Source of the DNA: DATFPQ01 sp035264765
GTDB taxonomy: Bacteria; Actinomycetota; Actinomycetes; Actinomycetales; Angustibacteraceae
Reading direction: 5' to 3'
Assembly (NCBI GenBank): GCA_035264765.1
Contig: DATFPQ010000250.1
Location: 1 to 36,497 of the forward strand
Length of the DNA stretch: 36,497 bases
The notes under the pieces were generated by a model. It searched no databases. It worked only from the letters and a program-made list of their open reading frames with translations, and had not been told where the DNA came from. Shown in pieces: positions 16,463 through 25,220 of this stretch (position 1 is its first letter; every line of letters begins with the position of its first letter). The translations under genes were made by a program, and so were the position numbers.

Positions 16463-16528
16463 AGGGCCCAGAATCCCGCCAAGAATCGCCGTCAGAACCC
16501 GGGCTGCTCCGAGCCGCGAAGCGGACGC

Positions 16529-18166
16529 TCAGTCGCCGCCCTGGTCTCCCAGCAGCGCCACGGCGGCCTCCCGCATCTCGACCTTGCGGACCTTGCCGGT
16601 GACCGTCATCGGGAAGCCGTCGACCACGTGTACGTACCGGGGAACCTTGTAGTGCGCCAGCCGGCCCGCGCAGAAGTCGCGCAACGCCTCGGCGGTCATC
16701 GGTGCTGCACCCGGCCGCAGGACGACCCACGCCATCAGCTCCTCGCCGTACCGCTCGTCCGGCACGCCCACCACGGAGACGTCGGCGATGTCCGGGTGCG
16801 TGTAGAGGAACTCCTCGACCTCGCGCGGGTACACGTTCTCGCCGCCGCGGATCACCATGTCCTTGATCCGTCCGACGATGCCCAGGTACCCGTCGGCGTC
16901 CATCGTGGCCAGGTCGCCGGTGTGCATCCAGCGGGCGGCGTCGATCGCCTCGGCGGTCTTCTCCGGCTCCTCCCAGTAGCCCAGCATCACGGTGTGGCCG
17001 CGGGTGCACAGCTCGCCCGGGGTGCCGCGGGGCACCACCAGTCCGGACGCCGGGTCGACGACCTTGGATTCCAGGTGCGGCATGGTCCGTCCGACCGTCT
17101 CGGTGCGCCGCGCGAGGTCGTCGTCCGACCTGGTCATCGTGGATACCGGTGAGGTCTCGGTCATCCCGTAGCAGATGGCGACCTCGGCCATGTGCATCTC
17201 GGCGACCACCCGCTTCATCACCTCGACCGGGCACGGCGAGCCGGCCATGATTCCCGTGCGCAGGGTGGAGAGGTCGTAGTCGGCGAACGCCGGCAGCCCG
17301 AGCTCGGCGATGAACATGGTGGGGACGCCGTACAGCGACGTGCACCGCTCGTCCTGAACGGTCTGCAGCGTGGCCGCGGGCTCGAACCCCGCCGCGGGGA
17401 TCACCATGCAGGCGCCGTGGCTGGTGGCGGCCAGGTTGCCCATCACCATCCCGAAGCAGTGGTAGAAGGGCACCGGGATGCAGATCCGGTCGAGCTCGGT
17501 GTAATGCACCAGCTCACCGACGAAGAAGCCGTTGTTCAGGATGTTGTGGTGCGACAAGGTCGCGCCCTTGGGGAAGCCCGTCGTGCCCGACGTGTACTGG
17601 ATGTTGATGGGGTCGTCCGGGTCGAGGGTGGCCTCCCGTTCGGCCAGCCGGTGGTGGTCGTGCAGGCCGCCGTTCGCGAGAAGCGTGCGCCATGACTCCT
17701 CGCCGAGGTACACCACCTCCTCGAGCGCGGGGCACTCGCCGCGTACCTGGTCGACCATCGCGCGGTAGTCGGACGACTTGTGCCGCGTGGCGCTGACGAG
17801 CAGGCGCATCCCGGACTGCTTCACGACGTAGGCCAGCTCGTGGCTGCGGTAGGCCGGGTTGACGTTGACCAGGATCGCCCCGACCTTCGCGGTCGCGTAC
17901 TGCAGCAGCACCCACTCCCCGCAGTTGGGGGCCCAGATGCCCACCCGGTCTCCCTTGGCGATGCCCAGCTCCAGAAGGCCGAGCGCCAGCTCGTCGACCT
18001 CGACGTCGAGCTCGTTGTAGGTCCACCGCCGGTGCGTCGGCACGTCCACCAGCGCCTCCCGGTCGCCGTGCCGGGCGACGGTCCGCCTGAGGTTGGCCCC
18101 GATCGTGTCCCCCAGGAGCGGGGTGTCGGAGGTCGCGGAGGTGTACGACGGCAGCGGCGCGGTCAT
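16529..18166 (-). CDS. Acyl-CoA synthetase (AMP-binding, fatty-acyl-CoA synthase type)
   Basis: The 545-residue adenylate-forming enzyme activates a carboxylic acid with ATP and joins it to CoA. The AMP-binding P-loop YTSGTTGFPKG is at about 191-201. Further core motifs are PFYHCFGMVMGNL, CYGMTETSPVS, the hinge region GRIKDMVIRGGENVYPREVEE, and the C-terminal catalytic lysine segment PMTVTGKVRKVEMRE. This pattern is typical of medium- or long-chain fatty-acyl-CoA synthases, but the chain length cannot be read. The ATG at 18166 is placed six bases after a CAGGAT -10 element. The open frame continues upstream through the neighbouring gene without a plausible start. It stands beside an LLM flavin oxidoreductase gene but has its own promoter. 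Confidence 0.9.
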   Translation of the reverse strand: MTAPLPSYTSATSDTPLLGDTIGANLRRTVARHGDREALVDVPTHRRWTYNELDVEVDELALGLLELGIAKGDRVGIWAPNCGEWVLLQYATAKVGAILVNVNPAYRSHELAYVVKQSGMRLLVSATRHKSSDYRAMVDQVRGECPALEEVVYLGEESWRTLLANGGLHDHHRLAEREATLDPDDPINIQYTSGTTGFPKGATLSHHNILNNGFFVGELVHYTELDRICIPVPFYHCFGMVMGNLAATSHGACMVIPAAGFEPAATLQTVQDERCTSLYGVPTMFIAELGLPAFADYDLSTLRTGIMAGSPCPVEVMKRVVAEMHMAEVAICYGMTETSPVSTMTRSDDDLARRTETVGRTMPHLESKVVDPASGLVVPRGTPGELCTRGHTVMLGYWEEPEKTAEAIDAARWMHTGDLATMDADGYLGIVGRIKDMVIRGGENVYPREVEEFLYTHPDIADVSVVGVPDERYGEELMAWVVLRPGAAPMTAEALRDFCAGRLAHYKVPRYVHVVDGFPMTVTGKVRKVEMREAAVALLGDQGGD

Positions 18167-18172
18167 CCGCAC

Positions 18173-18178
18173 ATCCTG
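18173..18178 (-). promoter_or_regulatory. Probable leaderless -10 element of the acyl-CoA synthetase gene
   Basis: CAGGAT on the minus strand is followed by six bases and the ATG at 18166, without a Shine-Dalgarno sequence. Confidence 0.5.
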
Positions 18179-18234
18179 GCGTGCCGCGCAGCCGGTGCAA
18201 AGGCCGCGGGGCGCTGCCGAGGGGTCAGCCTGGC

Positions 18235-19116
18235 TCAGGCAAGGTCGGCGGCCACCTGCTCGAGCACCTGCACATCGCCGGCGTACGTGCCCTCCTGCCG
18301 CGGCCAGTGGGTGACGACGTCGGTGAAGCCGAGCTCGGACGCCCGGCCGACGGCGTCCGCGAACGCCTCCCGGGAGGACAGCGAGTACACCGGACCGGAG
18401 TCCAGGTCGAGGTACCGCTCGACGTCCGCCGGGCTCCGGCCGGCGTCCAGCAGCGCGGACTCGAAGCGGGTGGCGGCCTCGGCCACACCCCGCCACCAGG
18501 CGTCCTGGCCGTCCTCGGGCTGGGTGGTGCCCGTGGTGGCCCAGCCGTCGCCGCGGCGGGCGGCGACCTGCAGCGCCCGCGGCCCGTTGGCCGCGATGAC
18601 GAACGGCGGGCGCGGCTGCTGCACCGGACCGGGGACCATCCGGGCGGCGACGGCGCTGAACCACTCACCGTGCCGGGTGGTGGTGGGGCGACGGAGCAGC
18701 AGGTCGAGCAGCTCGCAGAACTCGTCCAGGCGGCGCACGCGCTGGCCGGGGGTCGGGCGCGGCAACCCCAGGACGTCGGCGTCCCAGCCGGTTCCGCCGG
18801 CGCCGAGGCCGACCACCAACCTGCCGTCGCTGACGTCGTCCAGGGTCATCAGCTCCTTGGCGAACAGGACCGGGTGGCGGTAGTTCGGCGAGGCGACCCA
18901 GGTGCCCAGCCGGATCCGGCTGGTGACCGTGGCGGCCGCCGTCAGCGTCGGCACGGTGGCGAACCAGGGCTCGTCCGCGAGGTCGCGCCAGGCCAGATGG
19001 TCGTAGGTCCAGGCCGTGGAGAAGCCCATCTCCTCCACCGCCCGCCAGCGCTCACGCGCCTCGGCCCAGCGCTGCTGGGGCAGCACGACGACACCGACAC
19101 GTGGTCCCGGCACCAT
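18235..19116 (-). CDS. LLM-class F420/FMN-dependent oxidoreductase
   Basis: The 293-residue protein has the luciferase-like (bacterial luciferase/F420) TIM-barrel pattern: RVGVVVLPQ at the start, GFSTAWTYDHLAWRD, RIRLGTWVASPNYRHPVLFAKELMTLDDVSDGRLVVGLGAG, and a later PPFVIAANGPRALQVAARRGDGWATTG. Such enzymes use F420 or FMN, and many actinobacterial members are F420-dependent. The substrate is unknown. No signal peptide is present. The ATG at 19116 lies six bases after a TAGGGT -10 element. It is divergent from the pentapeptide-repeat gene. Confidence 0.87.
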   Translation of the reverse strand: MVPGPRVGVVVLPQQRWAEARERWRAVEEMGFSTAWTYDHLAWRDLADEPWFATVPTLTAAATVTSRIRLGTWVASPNYRHPVLFAKELMTLDDVSDGRLVVGLGAGGTGWDADVLGLPRPTPGQRVRRLDEFCELLDLLLRRPTTTRHGEWFSAVAARMVPGPVQQPRPPFVIAANGPRALQVAARRGDGWATTGTTQPEDGQDAWWRGVAEAATRFESALLDAGRSPADVERYLDLDSGPVYSLSSREAFADAVGRASELGFTDVVTHWPRQEGTYAGDVQVLEQVAADLA

Positions 19117-19122
19117 GGCAGC

Positions 19123-19128
19123 ACCCTA
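19123..19128 (-). promoter_or_regulatory. Probable leaderless -10 element of the LLM oxidoreductase gene
   Basis: TAGGGT on the minus strand lies six bases upstream of the ATG at 19116. Confidence 0.5.
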
Positions 19129-19214
19129 GGCTCGGGTGATCATCGTGGGTGCGGTGCGGTCCGGAGATCTCCCGCGGCTGCATTCAGTGGGCGGTGGTCG
19201 GCGGAGGGAGCGCG

Positions 19215-19817
19215 ATGGCGGACAACGAGGGAGTCGTCGGACGGACCTTCTCCGGGGAGGACTGGTACGGCCGCGACCTGAGCGGTCGGCGCTTCGAGGA
19301 GTGCACATTCCTGGACGTCGACCTGACGGAGACGACGTCGGCCGGGGCCCTGTTCGAGCGCTGCCGGTTCGCGGGCGTCCGGCTGAACGCGTCGCGGCAC
19401 GAGGGCACCGGCTTCGTGCAGTGCTCGTTCGAGAACGTGTCGTGGTTCGACGCCGAGCTGGTGGGCTGCAAGCTGCTGGGATCGCAGTTCACCCGATGCA
19501 GCCTGCGTCCGCTGCGGGGCCGCGGGGGCAGCTGGTCGTTCGTGCAGCTGGCCGGGGCAGACCTCGGTGGCCTGGACCTGCAGGGCGTGCAGCTGGTGGA
19601 GGCTGACCTGTCCGAGGCCGACCTGTCCGGCGCCAGCCTCCGCGACTGCGACCTGTCGCGCGCGGACCTTCGCGCCGCCCGGCTGGATGGTGCGGACCTG
19701 CGTGGGACGTCCCTGCACGGCGTCGACCCGCTCGGACCTCGGTGGGGCGGCGCTCGGCTCGACCTGAGCCAGGCGGTCACGCTCGCCGAGGCGCTGGGAA
19801 CCGTCGTCGAGCTGTGA
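19215..19817 (+). CDS. Pentapeptide-repeat protein
   Basis: The 200-residue protein consists largely of pentapeptide repeats of the A(D/N)LXX type. They are loose in the N-terminal half (RRFEECTFLDVDL, ALFERCRFAGVRL, GFVQCSFENVSWFDAELVGCKLLGSQFTRCSL) and regular later (LAGADLGGLDL, EADLSEADLSGASLRDCDLSRADLRAARLDGADLRGTSL). Such proteins fold into a right-handed quadrilateral helix. Some (Qnr, MfpA) mimic DNA and protect gyrase, but most have unknown roles, and nothing here decides between them. The ATG at 19215 has GGAGGGAG four bases upstream. A longer start at 19149 lacks such a site. Confidence 0.85.
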   Translation: MADNEGVVGRTFSGEDWYGRDLSGRRFEECTFLDVDLTETTSAGALFERCRFAGVRLNASRHEGTGFVQCSFENVSWFDAELVGCKLLGSQFTRCSLRPLRGRGGSWSFVQLAGADLGGLDLQGVQLVEADLSEADLSGASLRDCDLSRADLRAARLDGADLRGTSLHGVDPLGPRWGGARLDLSQAVTLAEALGTVVEL

Positions 19818-19824
19818 GGTCCAA

Positions 19825-19862
19825 CGTGCGGCCGTATCCAAGGCATTGCGCCGTGCGGCCGT
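19825..19862. repeat. Direct repeat of an 11-mer downstream of the pentapeptide gene
   Basis: CGTGCGGCCGT occurs at 19825-19835 and again at 19852-19862, a 27-bp period, in the gap before the helicase-associated gene. The role is unknown. Confidence 0.5.
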
Positions 19863-19916
19863 GGTGACCGCGGTGCGCGGACTGCGGTTACCGTTCGCGC
19901 CTGCGGTGGGCCCGGT

Positions 19917-19983
19917 TACTGCACTCCCTCGTTGTCGCGGGGCGTCCCTACTGCAATAGGTTCATCGCGGGGTGACCCCGCGA
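19917..19983. promoter_or_regulatory. Composite repeated site upstream of the XPB-N-like/WYL gene
   Basis: TACTGCA then TCGCGGGG occurs twice in order (19917 and 19935; 19949 and 19965). The second TCGCGGGG is the left arm of a perfect 9-bp inverted repeat, TCGCGGGGT-G-ACCCCGCGA (19965-19983), which ends 20 bp before the -10 element. The compact layout suggests binding of a dimeric or oligomeric regulator. Confidence 0.5.
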
Positions 19984-20003
19984 GCACAATCACCGCGCGG
20001 GCG

Positions 20004-20009
20004 TACCGT
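20004..20009 (+). promoter_or_regulatory. Probable leaderless -10 element of the XPB-N-like/WYL gene
   Basis: TACCGT is followed by seven bases and the ATG at 20017. No ribosome binding site is visible. Confidence 0.45.
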
Positions 20010-20016
20010 GGTGCGG

Positions 20017-22413
20017 ATGCCTGCACGACCGGCTGGCGCGCCGCGCAGCCTTGCCGACGACCTGCGCGCCCGCGACGACGCGCAGCTGCTGGCGCTGCTC
20101 CGGGGCCGCCCGGACCTCACGGCGCCCGTGCCCGCCGACATCACCTCGCTCGCCGCCCGGGCCGCGACGCGGGCGAGCGTCGGCCGCGCGTTGGACGCCC
20201 TGGACGCCTTCACGTTGCGGGCCGTCGACGTGCTGGCCGTCCTGCCCGAGCCGGCCAGCCGCACCGAGCTGGCCCGACTGCTGGGCGTTCGCCCAGGGGT
20301 GGTCGCGGAGCCGGTGGACCGGTTGCGCGAGCTGGGGCTGCTGTGGGGTCGGGACGGCGCGCTGCGGCTCGTACGCACCGTCCGCGACGCGGTGGGTCCC
20401 CACCCGGCCGGGCTCGGGCCACCGCTCGCCGACCTGCTCGCCCGGCGCGACCCCGGGCGCCTGCACGCCCTCGGCCGCGACCTCGCGGTCCCCAGTGGCG
20501 ACGGCACGAACCCGGCGGCCGCGCTGGCCGCCCACCTGGCCGACGCCGAGGTGCTGACCGACCTGCTCGGCCGGGCGCCGGACGGCGTCCGCGACGTGCT
20601 CGACCGGTTGACGTGGGGACCCCCGGTCGGTGCCGTGCCGCGAGCCGACCGGGATGTCGACGTCGACACCGCCCGCTCCCCGATCGAGTGGCTGCTGGCC
20701 CACGGGCTCCTCGGCGTCGCGGACGCCGGGCATGTCGTCCTGCCCCGCGAGGTGGCGCTGCACCTGCGCGGCGGGCGGGTGCACGCCGAGCCCGCCCCCG
20801 AGCCACCGGCCCTGCGCGCGGCCGAACGACCGCTCGCACTCGTCGACCGCGCGGCCGGGTCCGCGGCCGCCGAGCTGCTGCGCCTGGTCGGGGAGCTGCT
20901 GGAGGCCTGGAGCGTCCAGCCGCCGCCCGTGCTGCGCTCGGGTGGCCTGGGCGTCCGCGAGCTGCGCCGCACTGCCACGACGTTGGACGTCGACGAGGAG
21001 ACGGCCGCCTTCGTGATCGAGCTGGCGTACGCCGCCGGCCTGGTGGCCGACGACGGAGAGGCCGACCCGACCTGGGCGCCGACGCCGGCGTACGACGCCT
21101 GGCTGGAGGACGACGCCTCGCAGGCGTGGGCGACGCTGGCCGAGGCCTGGCGCGCCAGCACGCGGGCGTCCGGGCTGGTGGGCAGCCGGGACGACCGGGG
21201 CGCCGTGCGTGGCCCGCTCGCGTCCGAGCTGGACCGGCCGCTGGCCCGCGAGGTGCGCAGCCGCGTGCTCGCCGAGCTCGCGGACACCCCCGAGGGCGCG
21301 GCGCCGGACCTCAGCTCCCTGCTGGACCGGCTGCGCTGGCGCCGTCCGCGCCGGGCGGGGCGACTGCAGGAGGACCTCGTCCGTTGGACCCTCCGCGAAG
21401 CCGAGCTGCTCGGCGTAACCGGCCGGGGCGCTCTGTCGACACCGGGCCGCGTGCTTGCGCGCGCCGTCCCGGGACCGCCCGCCGACGATCTCGCCCCTGC
21501 CCTGGCCGCCCCGATGGCGCCGCTGCTGCCGACCCCGGTCGACCACGTCCTGCTGCAGGCCGACCTGACCGCGGTCGCCCCCGGCCCGCTGGAGGCCGGG
21601 CTCGGCCGGCTGATGGCGCTGGCGGCCGACGTCGAGTCGCGCGGTGGGGCCACGGTCTTCCGCTTCTCGGCGGGCAGCGTGCGGCGCGCGCTGGACGCCG
21701 GGTGGACGGCTGCCGATCTGGTGACCGCGCTCGCCGAGGGCAGCCGCACGCCCGTGCCCCAGCCGCTGGAGTACCTCGTGCACGACGTCGCCCGCCGGCA
21801 CGGGAGGGTGCGCGTCGGTGCGGCGTCGTCCTACGTGCGCAGCGACGACGAGTCGACGCTGCGCGAGCTGGTGGCCGACCGCCGGGCCGCCTCACTGCGA
21901 CTGCGCCAGCTCGCGCCGACGGTCCTTGCGGCTCAGGCCGACCCGAGCACGGTCCTCGCGGTGCTCCGCGAGGTGGGCCTGGCCCCCGCGGCCGAGTCAG
22001 CGGACGGCGACGTCTTGGTTCGCCGCCCGGACGCCCACCGGACCCCGCCGCGTCAGCCCCCGCGTCCGCTCGGCGCGGACCCCGCTCCCCCGGCCGACGC
22101 CCTGCTTGCCGCGGTCGTCCGGGCGCTTCGGCTCGGTCAGCGCAGCGCTGACGAGGAGCCGCCTCGCGTCGGTCCGCGACTGGCCCCCACCGATCCGGCG
22201 GTCACTCTGGCCACGCTGCGCGAGGCGGTCGCCGGCCGGCAGCGGGTGTGGATCGGGTACGCCGACGGCAGCGGCCGGGTGGACCGCCGGGTCGTCGAGC
22301 CGCTCACGGTTGACGGCGGCCGGGTCACGGCGTTCGACCACGCCACCGACGAGGTGCGGGACTTCTCGGTGCACCGGGTCACCGGCGTGGCTGTCGCGGA
22401 CGACCCGGCCTGA
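20017..22413 (+). CDS. XPB/Ssl2-N-like (Helicase_C_3) protein with C-terminal WYL-like domain
   Basis: The 798-residue protein has no Walker motifs, so it is not itself a helicase. It has helical, winged-helix-like repeats in the first half. A central segment beginning DHVLLQADLTAVAPGPLE is characteristic of the Helicase_C_3 domain related to the N-terminus of XPB/Ssl2. The end (LREAVAGRQRVWIGYADGSG, RRVVEPLTVDGGRVTAFDH, FSVHRVTGV) is a recognisable WYL domain, a ligand- or nucleic-acid-sensing fold common in DNA-damage regulators. Actinobacteria commonly keep this gene near XPB, as here, where the helicase follows after one small gene. A role as partner or sensor in repair with XPB is inference. 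The ATG at 20017 follows a -10 element by seven bases. Confidence 0.8.
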   Translation: MPARPAGAPRSLADDLRARDDAQLLALLRGRPDLTAPVPADITSLAARAATRASVGRALDALDAFTLRAVDVLAVLPEPASRTELARLLGVRPGVVAEPVDRLRELGLLWGRDGALRLVRTVRDAVGPHPAGLGPPLADLLARRDPGRLHALGRDLAVPSGDGTNPAAALAAHLADAEVLTDLLGRAPDGVRDVLDRLTWGPPVGAVPRADRDVDVDTARSPIEWLLAHGLLGVADAGHVVLPREVALHLRGGRVHAEPAPEPPALRAAERPLALVDRAAGSAAAELLRLVGELLEAWSVQPPPVLRSGGLGVRELRRTATTLDVDEETAAFVIELAYAAGLVADDGEADPTWAPTPAYDAWLEDDASQAWATLAEAWRASTRASGLVGSRDDRGAVRGPLASELDRPLAREVRSRVLAELADTPEGAAPDLSSLLDRLRWRRPRRAGRLQEDLVRWTLREAELLGVTGRGALSTPGRVLARAVPGPPADDLAPALAAPMAPLLPTPVDHVLLQADLTAVAPGPLEAGLGRLMALAADVESRGGATVFRFSAGSVRRALDAGWTAADLVTALAEGSRTPVPQPLEYLVHDVARRHGRVRVGAASSYVRSDDESTLRELVADRRAASLRLRQLAPTVLAAQADPSTVLAVLREVGLAPAAESADGDVLVRRPDAHRTPPRQPPRPLGADPAPPADALLAAVVRALRLGQRSADEEPPRVGPRLAPTDPAVTLATLREAVAGRQRVWIGYADGSGRVDRRVVEPLTVDGGRVTAFDHATDEVRDFSVHRVTGVAVADDPA

Positions 22414-22526
22414 GCGCAGCGGCCCGGCTCGCCGCCGGGCTTGCGGTCCGCACCACGGCGAACGCGACTTCGCTAGGGTTTTCGGCATCACGGCGACCGC
22501 TCAGGGCGCCCACCGAGGAGGTTCCC

Positions 22527-23300
22527 GTGCCGGACGACGAGGGCCGCGAACAGGGCCGAGACCAGGGCCGCGAACAGGGCTGGGAGCAGGAGCACGGCGC
22601 CGAGGCGCCGCACGGGGCGACGCCCGCGGGCGGGGGGGCGCCGGCGGACCCGTGGTCCAGCCCATCGCCGGACGCGCCGCCGACCGAACGGCCGGTCGGG
22701 CCGCCACCCGGTTCGGACGCCCCGCCCGGCCAGCCCGACCCTTACGCCGGTGCGCCGGCGCCGTACGGGCCGCCGCCCGGCCAGGGTGGGGCTGGCGGCT
22801 ACGGGCCGCCACCCGGCCAGGGTGGCCCCGGAGGCTACGGGCCGCCGCCGCCGCCTCCGCCGCCGCTCGGGGCACCCGGCCAGGGCGGGCCACCCGCGTA
22901 CGGCCAGGGCGGGGCGCCCGGTTACGGCCCGCCAGCGGGGTACGGCGGCCCGCCCGGTTACGGGGCCGCGCCGGGGTACGGGTACGCCGGTCCGAGCACC
23001 TCCACGGCGGCAACGGTGGTGCTCGTGTGCGGCATCGCTGCGCTCTTCCTGCCCTGCCTGGGCCTAATCCCGGCGATCTTCGCCCTGGCCAGGGCGGGGT
23101 CGGCCAAGCGCGAGATCCTCAGCTCGAACGGCCGACTCACCGGCCTCGGTATGGTCACCGCCGGCCGGATCACCGCCTGGATCGCCGTCGCTTTCAGCCT
23201 CCTCGCGATCCTGCTGCTCATCCTTCTGATCACGATCGGCGGGACGATCGGCCAGGACTTCCAGTACGACGACTTCACCGTGGTCCCCGACGCGGCCTGA
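22527..23300 (+). CDS. DUF4190 membrane protein with Pro/Gly/Tyr-rich cytoplasmic tail
   Basis: The 257-residue protein has a charged start, a long low-complexity region rich in Pro, Gly and Tyr (about residues 50-157), and two C-terminal hydrophobic segments (161-189 and about 207-238) separated by GSAKREILSSNGRLTGLGMVTAGRI, the usual DUF4190 layout. Its biochemical function is unknown. It is small and integral in the membrane. The GTG at 22527 has GAGGAGG five bases before it, and a TAGGGT -10-like sequence lies about 50 bp upstream, so this gene has a leader, unlike its neighbours. Sitting between the WYL protein and XPB may be coincidental. Confidence 0.8.
   Translation: MPDDEGREQGRDQGREQGWEQEHGAEAPHGATPAGGGAPADPWSSPSPDAPPTERPVGPPPGSDAPPGQPDPYAGAPAPYGPPPGQGGAGGYGPPPGQGGPGGYGPPPPPPPPLGAPGQGGPPAYGQGGAPGYGPPAGYGGPPGYGAAPGYGYAGPSTSTAATVVLVCGIAALFLPCLGLIPAIFALARAGSAKREILSSNGRLTGLGMVTAGRITAWIAVAFSLLAILLLILLITIGGTIGQDFQYDDFTVVPDAA
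22764..22835 (+). repeat. Two 36-bp tandem repeats in the DUF4190 gene
   Basis: Two near-identical 36-bp units (22764-22799 and 22800-22835) each encode the 12-residue unit YGPPPGQGG(A/P)GG. A partial third unit follows and runs into a proline stretch. Confidence 0.7.
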
Positions 23301-23360
23301 CCGGGGCCGCGCCGCACGCTCCCACGACGCCCGGCTGCGACAACGGGCGTCGCTGGCTGG

Positions 23361-23366
23361 GACAAT
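23361..23366 (+). promoter_or_regulatory. Probable leaderless -10 element of the XPB gene
   Basis: GACAAT is followed by exactly six bases and the GTG at 23373. A weak -35-like GCGACA lies 18 bp upstream of it (23337-23342). Confidence 0.45.
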
Positions 23367-23372
23367 GGTCCG

Positions 23373-25031
23373 GTGAGCGCACCCGACGGTCCCCTGATCG
23401 TGCAGAGCGACAAGACGCTGCTGCTCGAAGTCGACCACCCCGCTGCGGACGCCTGCCGCAAGGCGATCGCGCCGTTCGCCGAGCTCGAGCGCGCGCCCGA
23501 GCACGTGCACACCTACCGGCTGACACCACTCGGTCTCTGGAATGCGCGCGCGGCCGGCCACGACGCCGAGCAGGTCGTCGACACGTTGCTGACCTACAGC
23601 CGGTACTCCGTGCCGCACTCGCTGCTGGTCGACGTCGCCGAGACGATGGACCGCTACGGGCGGCTCCGCCTGGACAAGCACCCCACGCACGGGCTCGTGC
23701 TGCACGCCAGCGACATCCCGGTGCTCGAGGAGGTGCTTCGCAGCAAGCGCGTCGCCCCCCTCGTGGGCGCCCGGATCGACACCGAGACGGTTGCCGTCCA
23801 CCCGAGCGAGCGTGGCCATCTCAAGCAGGTGCTGCTGAAGCTGGGCTGGCCGGCCGAGGACCTCGCCGGCTACGTCGACGGCGAGGCGCACCCCATCGAG
23901 CTGGACGAGAGCAGCTGGCACCTCCGGCCTTACCAGTCCGAGGCGGTCGACGGGTTCTGGCACGGCGGGTCCGGCGTCGTGGTGCTTCCCTGCGGCGCCG
24001 GCAAGACGCTCGTCGGCGCCGGTGCGATGGCCCGGGCCCGCGCGACCACCCTGATCCTCGTGACCAACACCGTGTCGGCCCGGCAGTGGCGCGAGGAGCT
24101 GCTTCGCCGCACGAGCCTCACCGAGGACGAGATCGGCGAGTACTCCGGGTCGCGCAAGGAGGTGCGGCCGGTCACGATCGCGACCTACCAGGTGCTGACG
24201 CTGAAGCGGAAGGGCGTGTACCCGCACCTGGAGCTGCTGGACGCCCGAGACTGGGGGCTGATCCTGTACGACGAGGTGCACCTGCTGCCTGCGCCGATCT
24301 TCCGGATGACGGCGGACCTGCAGGCCCGCCGTCGCCTCGGCCTGACCGCGACGCTGGTCCGCGAGGACGGTCGCGAGGGCGACGTCTTCAGCCTGATCGG
24401 ACCCAAGCGGTACGACGCCCCCTGGAAGGACATCGAGTCCCAGGGCTACATCGCTCCGGCGGACTGCGTCGAGGTGCGGGTGACGCTGCCCGAGGACGAA
24501 CGGCTCGCGTACGCGACCGCGGAGCCGGACGTGCGCTACCGGCTGGCGGCGTCGAGCGAGGTCAAGACCCGGGTCGTGCGCCGGCTGGTGGAGCAGCACA
24601 AGGGCGAGCCGACGCTCGTAATCGGGCAGTACATCGACCAGCTGGACGACCTCGGGGAGAGCCTCGGCGCACCCGTCATCAAGGGCGAGACGACGGTGAC
24701 CGAGCGTCAACGGTTGTTCAGCGCGTTCCGCACCGGCGAGATCGGGCTGCTCGTCGTGTCGAAGGTCGCAAACTTCTCGATCGACCTTCCGGAGGCGAGT
24801 GTCGCGATCCAGGTCTCGGGCAGCTTCGGCTCGCGCCAGGAGGAGGCGCAGCGGCTGGGACGTGTGCTGCGCCCCAAGGGCGACGGCCGGTCCGCGCGCT
24901 TCTACACGATCGTGGCCCGAGACACCGTGGACGCCGACTTCGCGGCGCACCGGCAGCGGTTCCTGGCAGAACAGGGCTACGCGTACCGCATCATCGACGC
25001 GGACGACGTCCTGTCCGGCCCGCCCTCGTAA
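23373..25031 (+). CDS. XPB-type DNA repair helicase (SF2)
   Basis: The 552-residue protein is a bacterial XPB/Ssl2 helicase, an ATP-driven 3'-5' DNA translocase of superfamily 2. The N-terminal region (about 1-180) starts GPLIVQSDKTLLLEVDH and includes the helicase-N and damage-recognition-like parts. The core has LRPYQ, the Walker A loop PCGAGKT (206-212), DEVH (300-303), TATLVRED with the XPB-specific RED residues at 330-332, and the motif VI segment QEEAQRLGRVLRPKGDG. In archaea and actinobacteria XPB works in DNA opening during repair. The upstream XPB-N-like/WYL gene suggests a functional pair. The GTG at 23373 follows a -10 element by six bases. Confidence 0.92.
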   Translation: MSAPDGPLIVQSDKTLLLEVDHPAADACRKAIAPFAELERAPEHVHTYRLTPLGLWNARAAGHDAEQVVDTLLTYSRYSVPHSLLVDVAETMDRYGRLRLDKHPTHGLVLHASDIPVLEEVLRSKRVAPLVGARIDTETVAVHPSERGHLKQVLLKLGWPAEDLAGYVDGEAHPIELDESSWHLRPYQSEAVDGFWHGGSGVVVLPCGAGKTLVGAGAMARARATTLILVTNTVSARQWREELLRRTSLTEDEIGEYSGSRKEVRPVTIATYQVLTLKRKGVYPHLELLDARDWGLILYDEVHLLPAPIFRMTADLQARRRLGLTATLVREDGREGDVFSLIGPKRYDAPWKDIESQGYIAPADCVEVRVTLPEDERLAYATAEPDVRYRLAASSEVKTRVVRRLVEQHKGEPTLVIGQYIDQLDDLGESLGAPVIKGETTVTERQRLFSAFRTGEIGLLVVSKVANFSIDLPEASVAIQVSGSFGSRQEEAQRLGRVLRPKGDGRSARFYTIVARDTVDADFAAHRQRFLAEQGYAYRIIDADDVLSGPPS

Positions 25032-25114
25032 CCGGATCGTCGCCACCGAGTTCGCCGCGTGGCCTTCCGGCACGCCCCGCGCGCGACGGACCCGGCATGC
25101 CAGCCGGATCGAGC

Positions 25115-25144
25115 CAACGACGCACGCCGGTGGATGCGTCGTTG
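25115..25144 (+). terminator. Hairpin downstream of the XPB gene
   Basis: CAACGACGCA and TGCGTCGTTG form a perfect 10-bp stem with a 10-base loop, 84 bp after the XPB stop. No T-run follows, so termination is plausible but not certain. Confidence 0.45.
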
Positions 25145-25220
25145 CCCCAGGCGTGGCGTACGCAGCGGACTCACAGCCTCAGCCCGCCCGGCGTCCAGCC
25201 CCCGGCGGGAGGGTGCGGTC

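Noticed and set aside
19962..21801. Antisense frames of about 600 residues opposite the XPB-N-like/WYL gene
   Set aside because: Long antisense frames are expected at this GC content. The sense frame has domain signatures and a promoter; the antisense products do not.
23064..25073. 669-residue antisense frame opposite the XPB gene
   Set aside because: The sense strand encodes a complete XPB helicase with all motifs, so the antisense frame is a codon-bias shadow.
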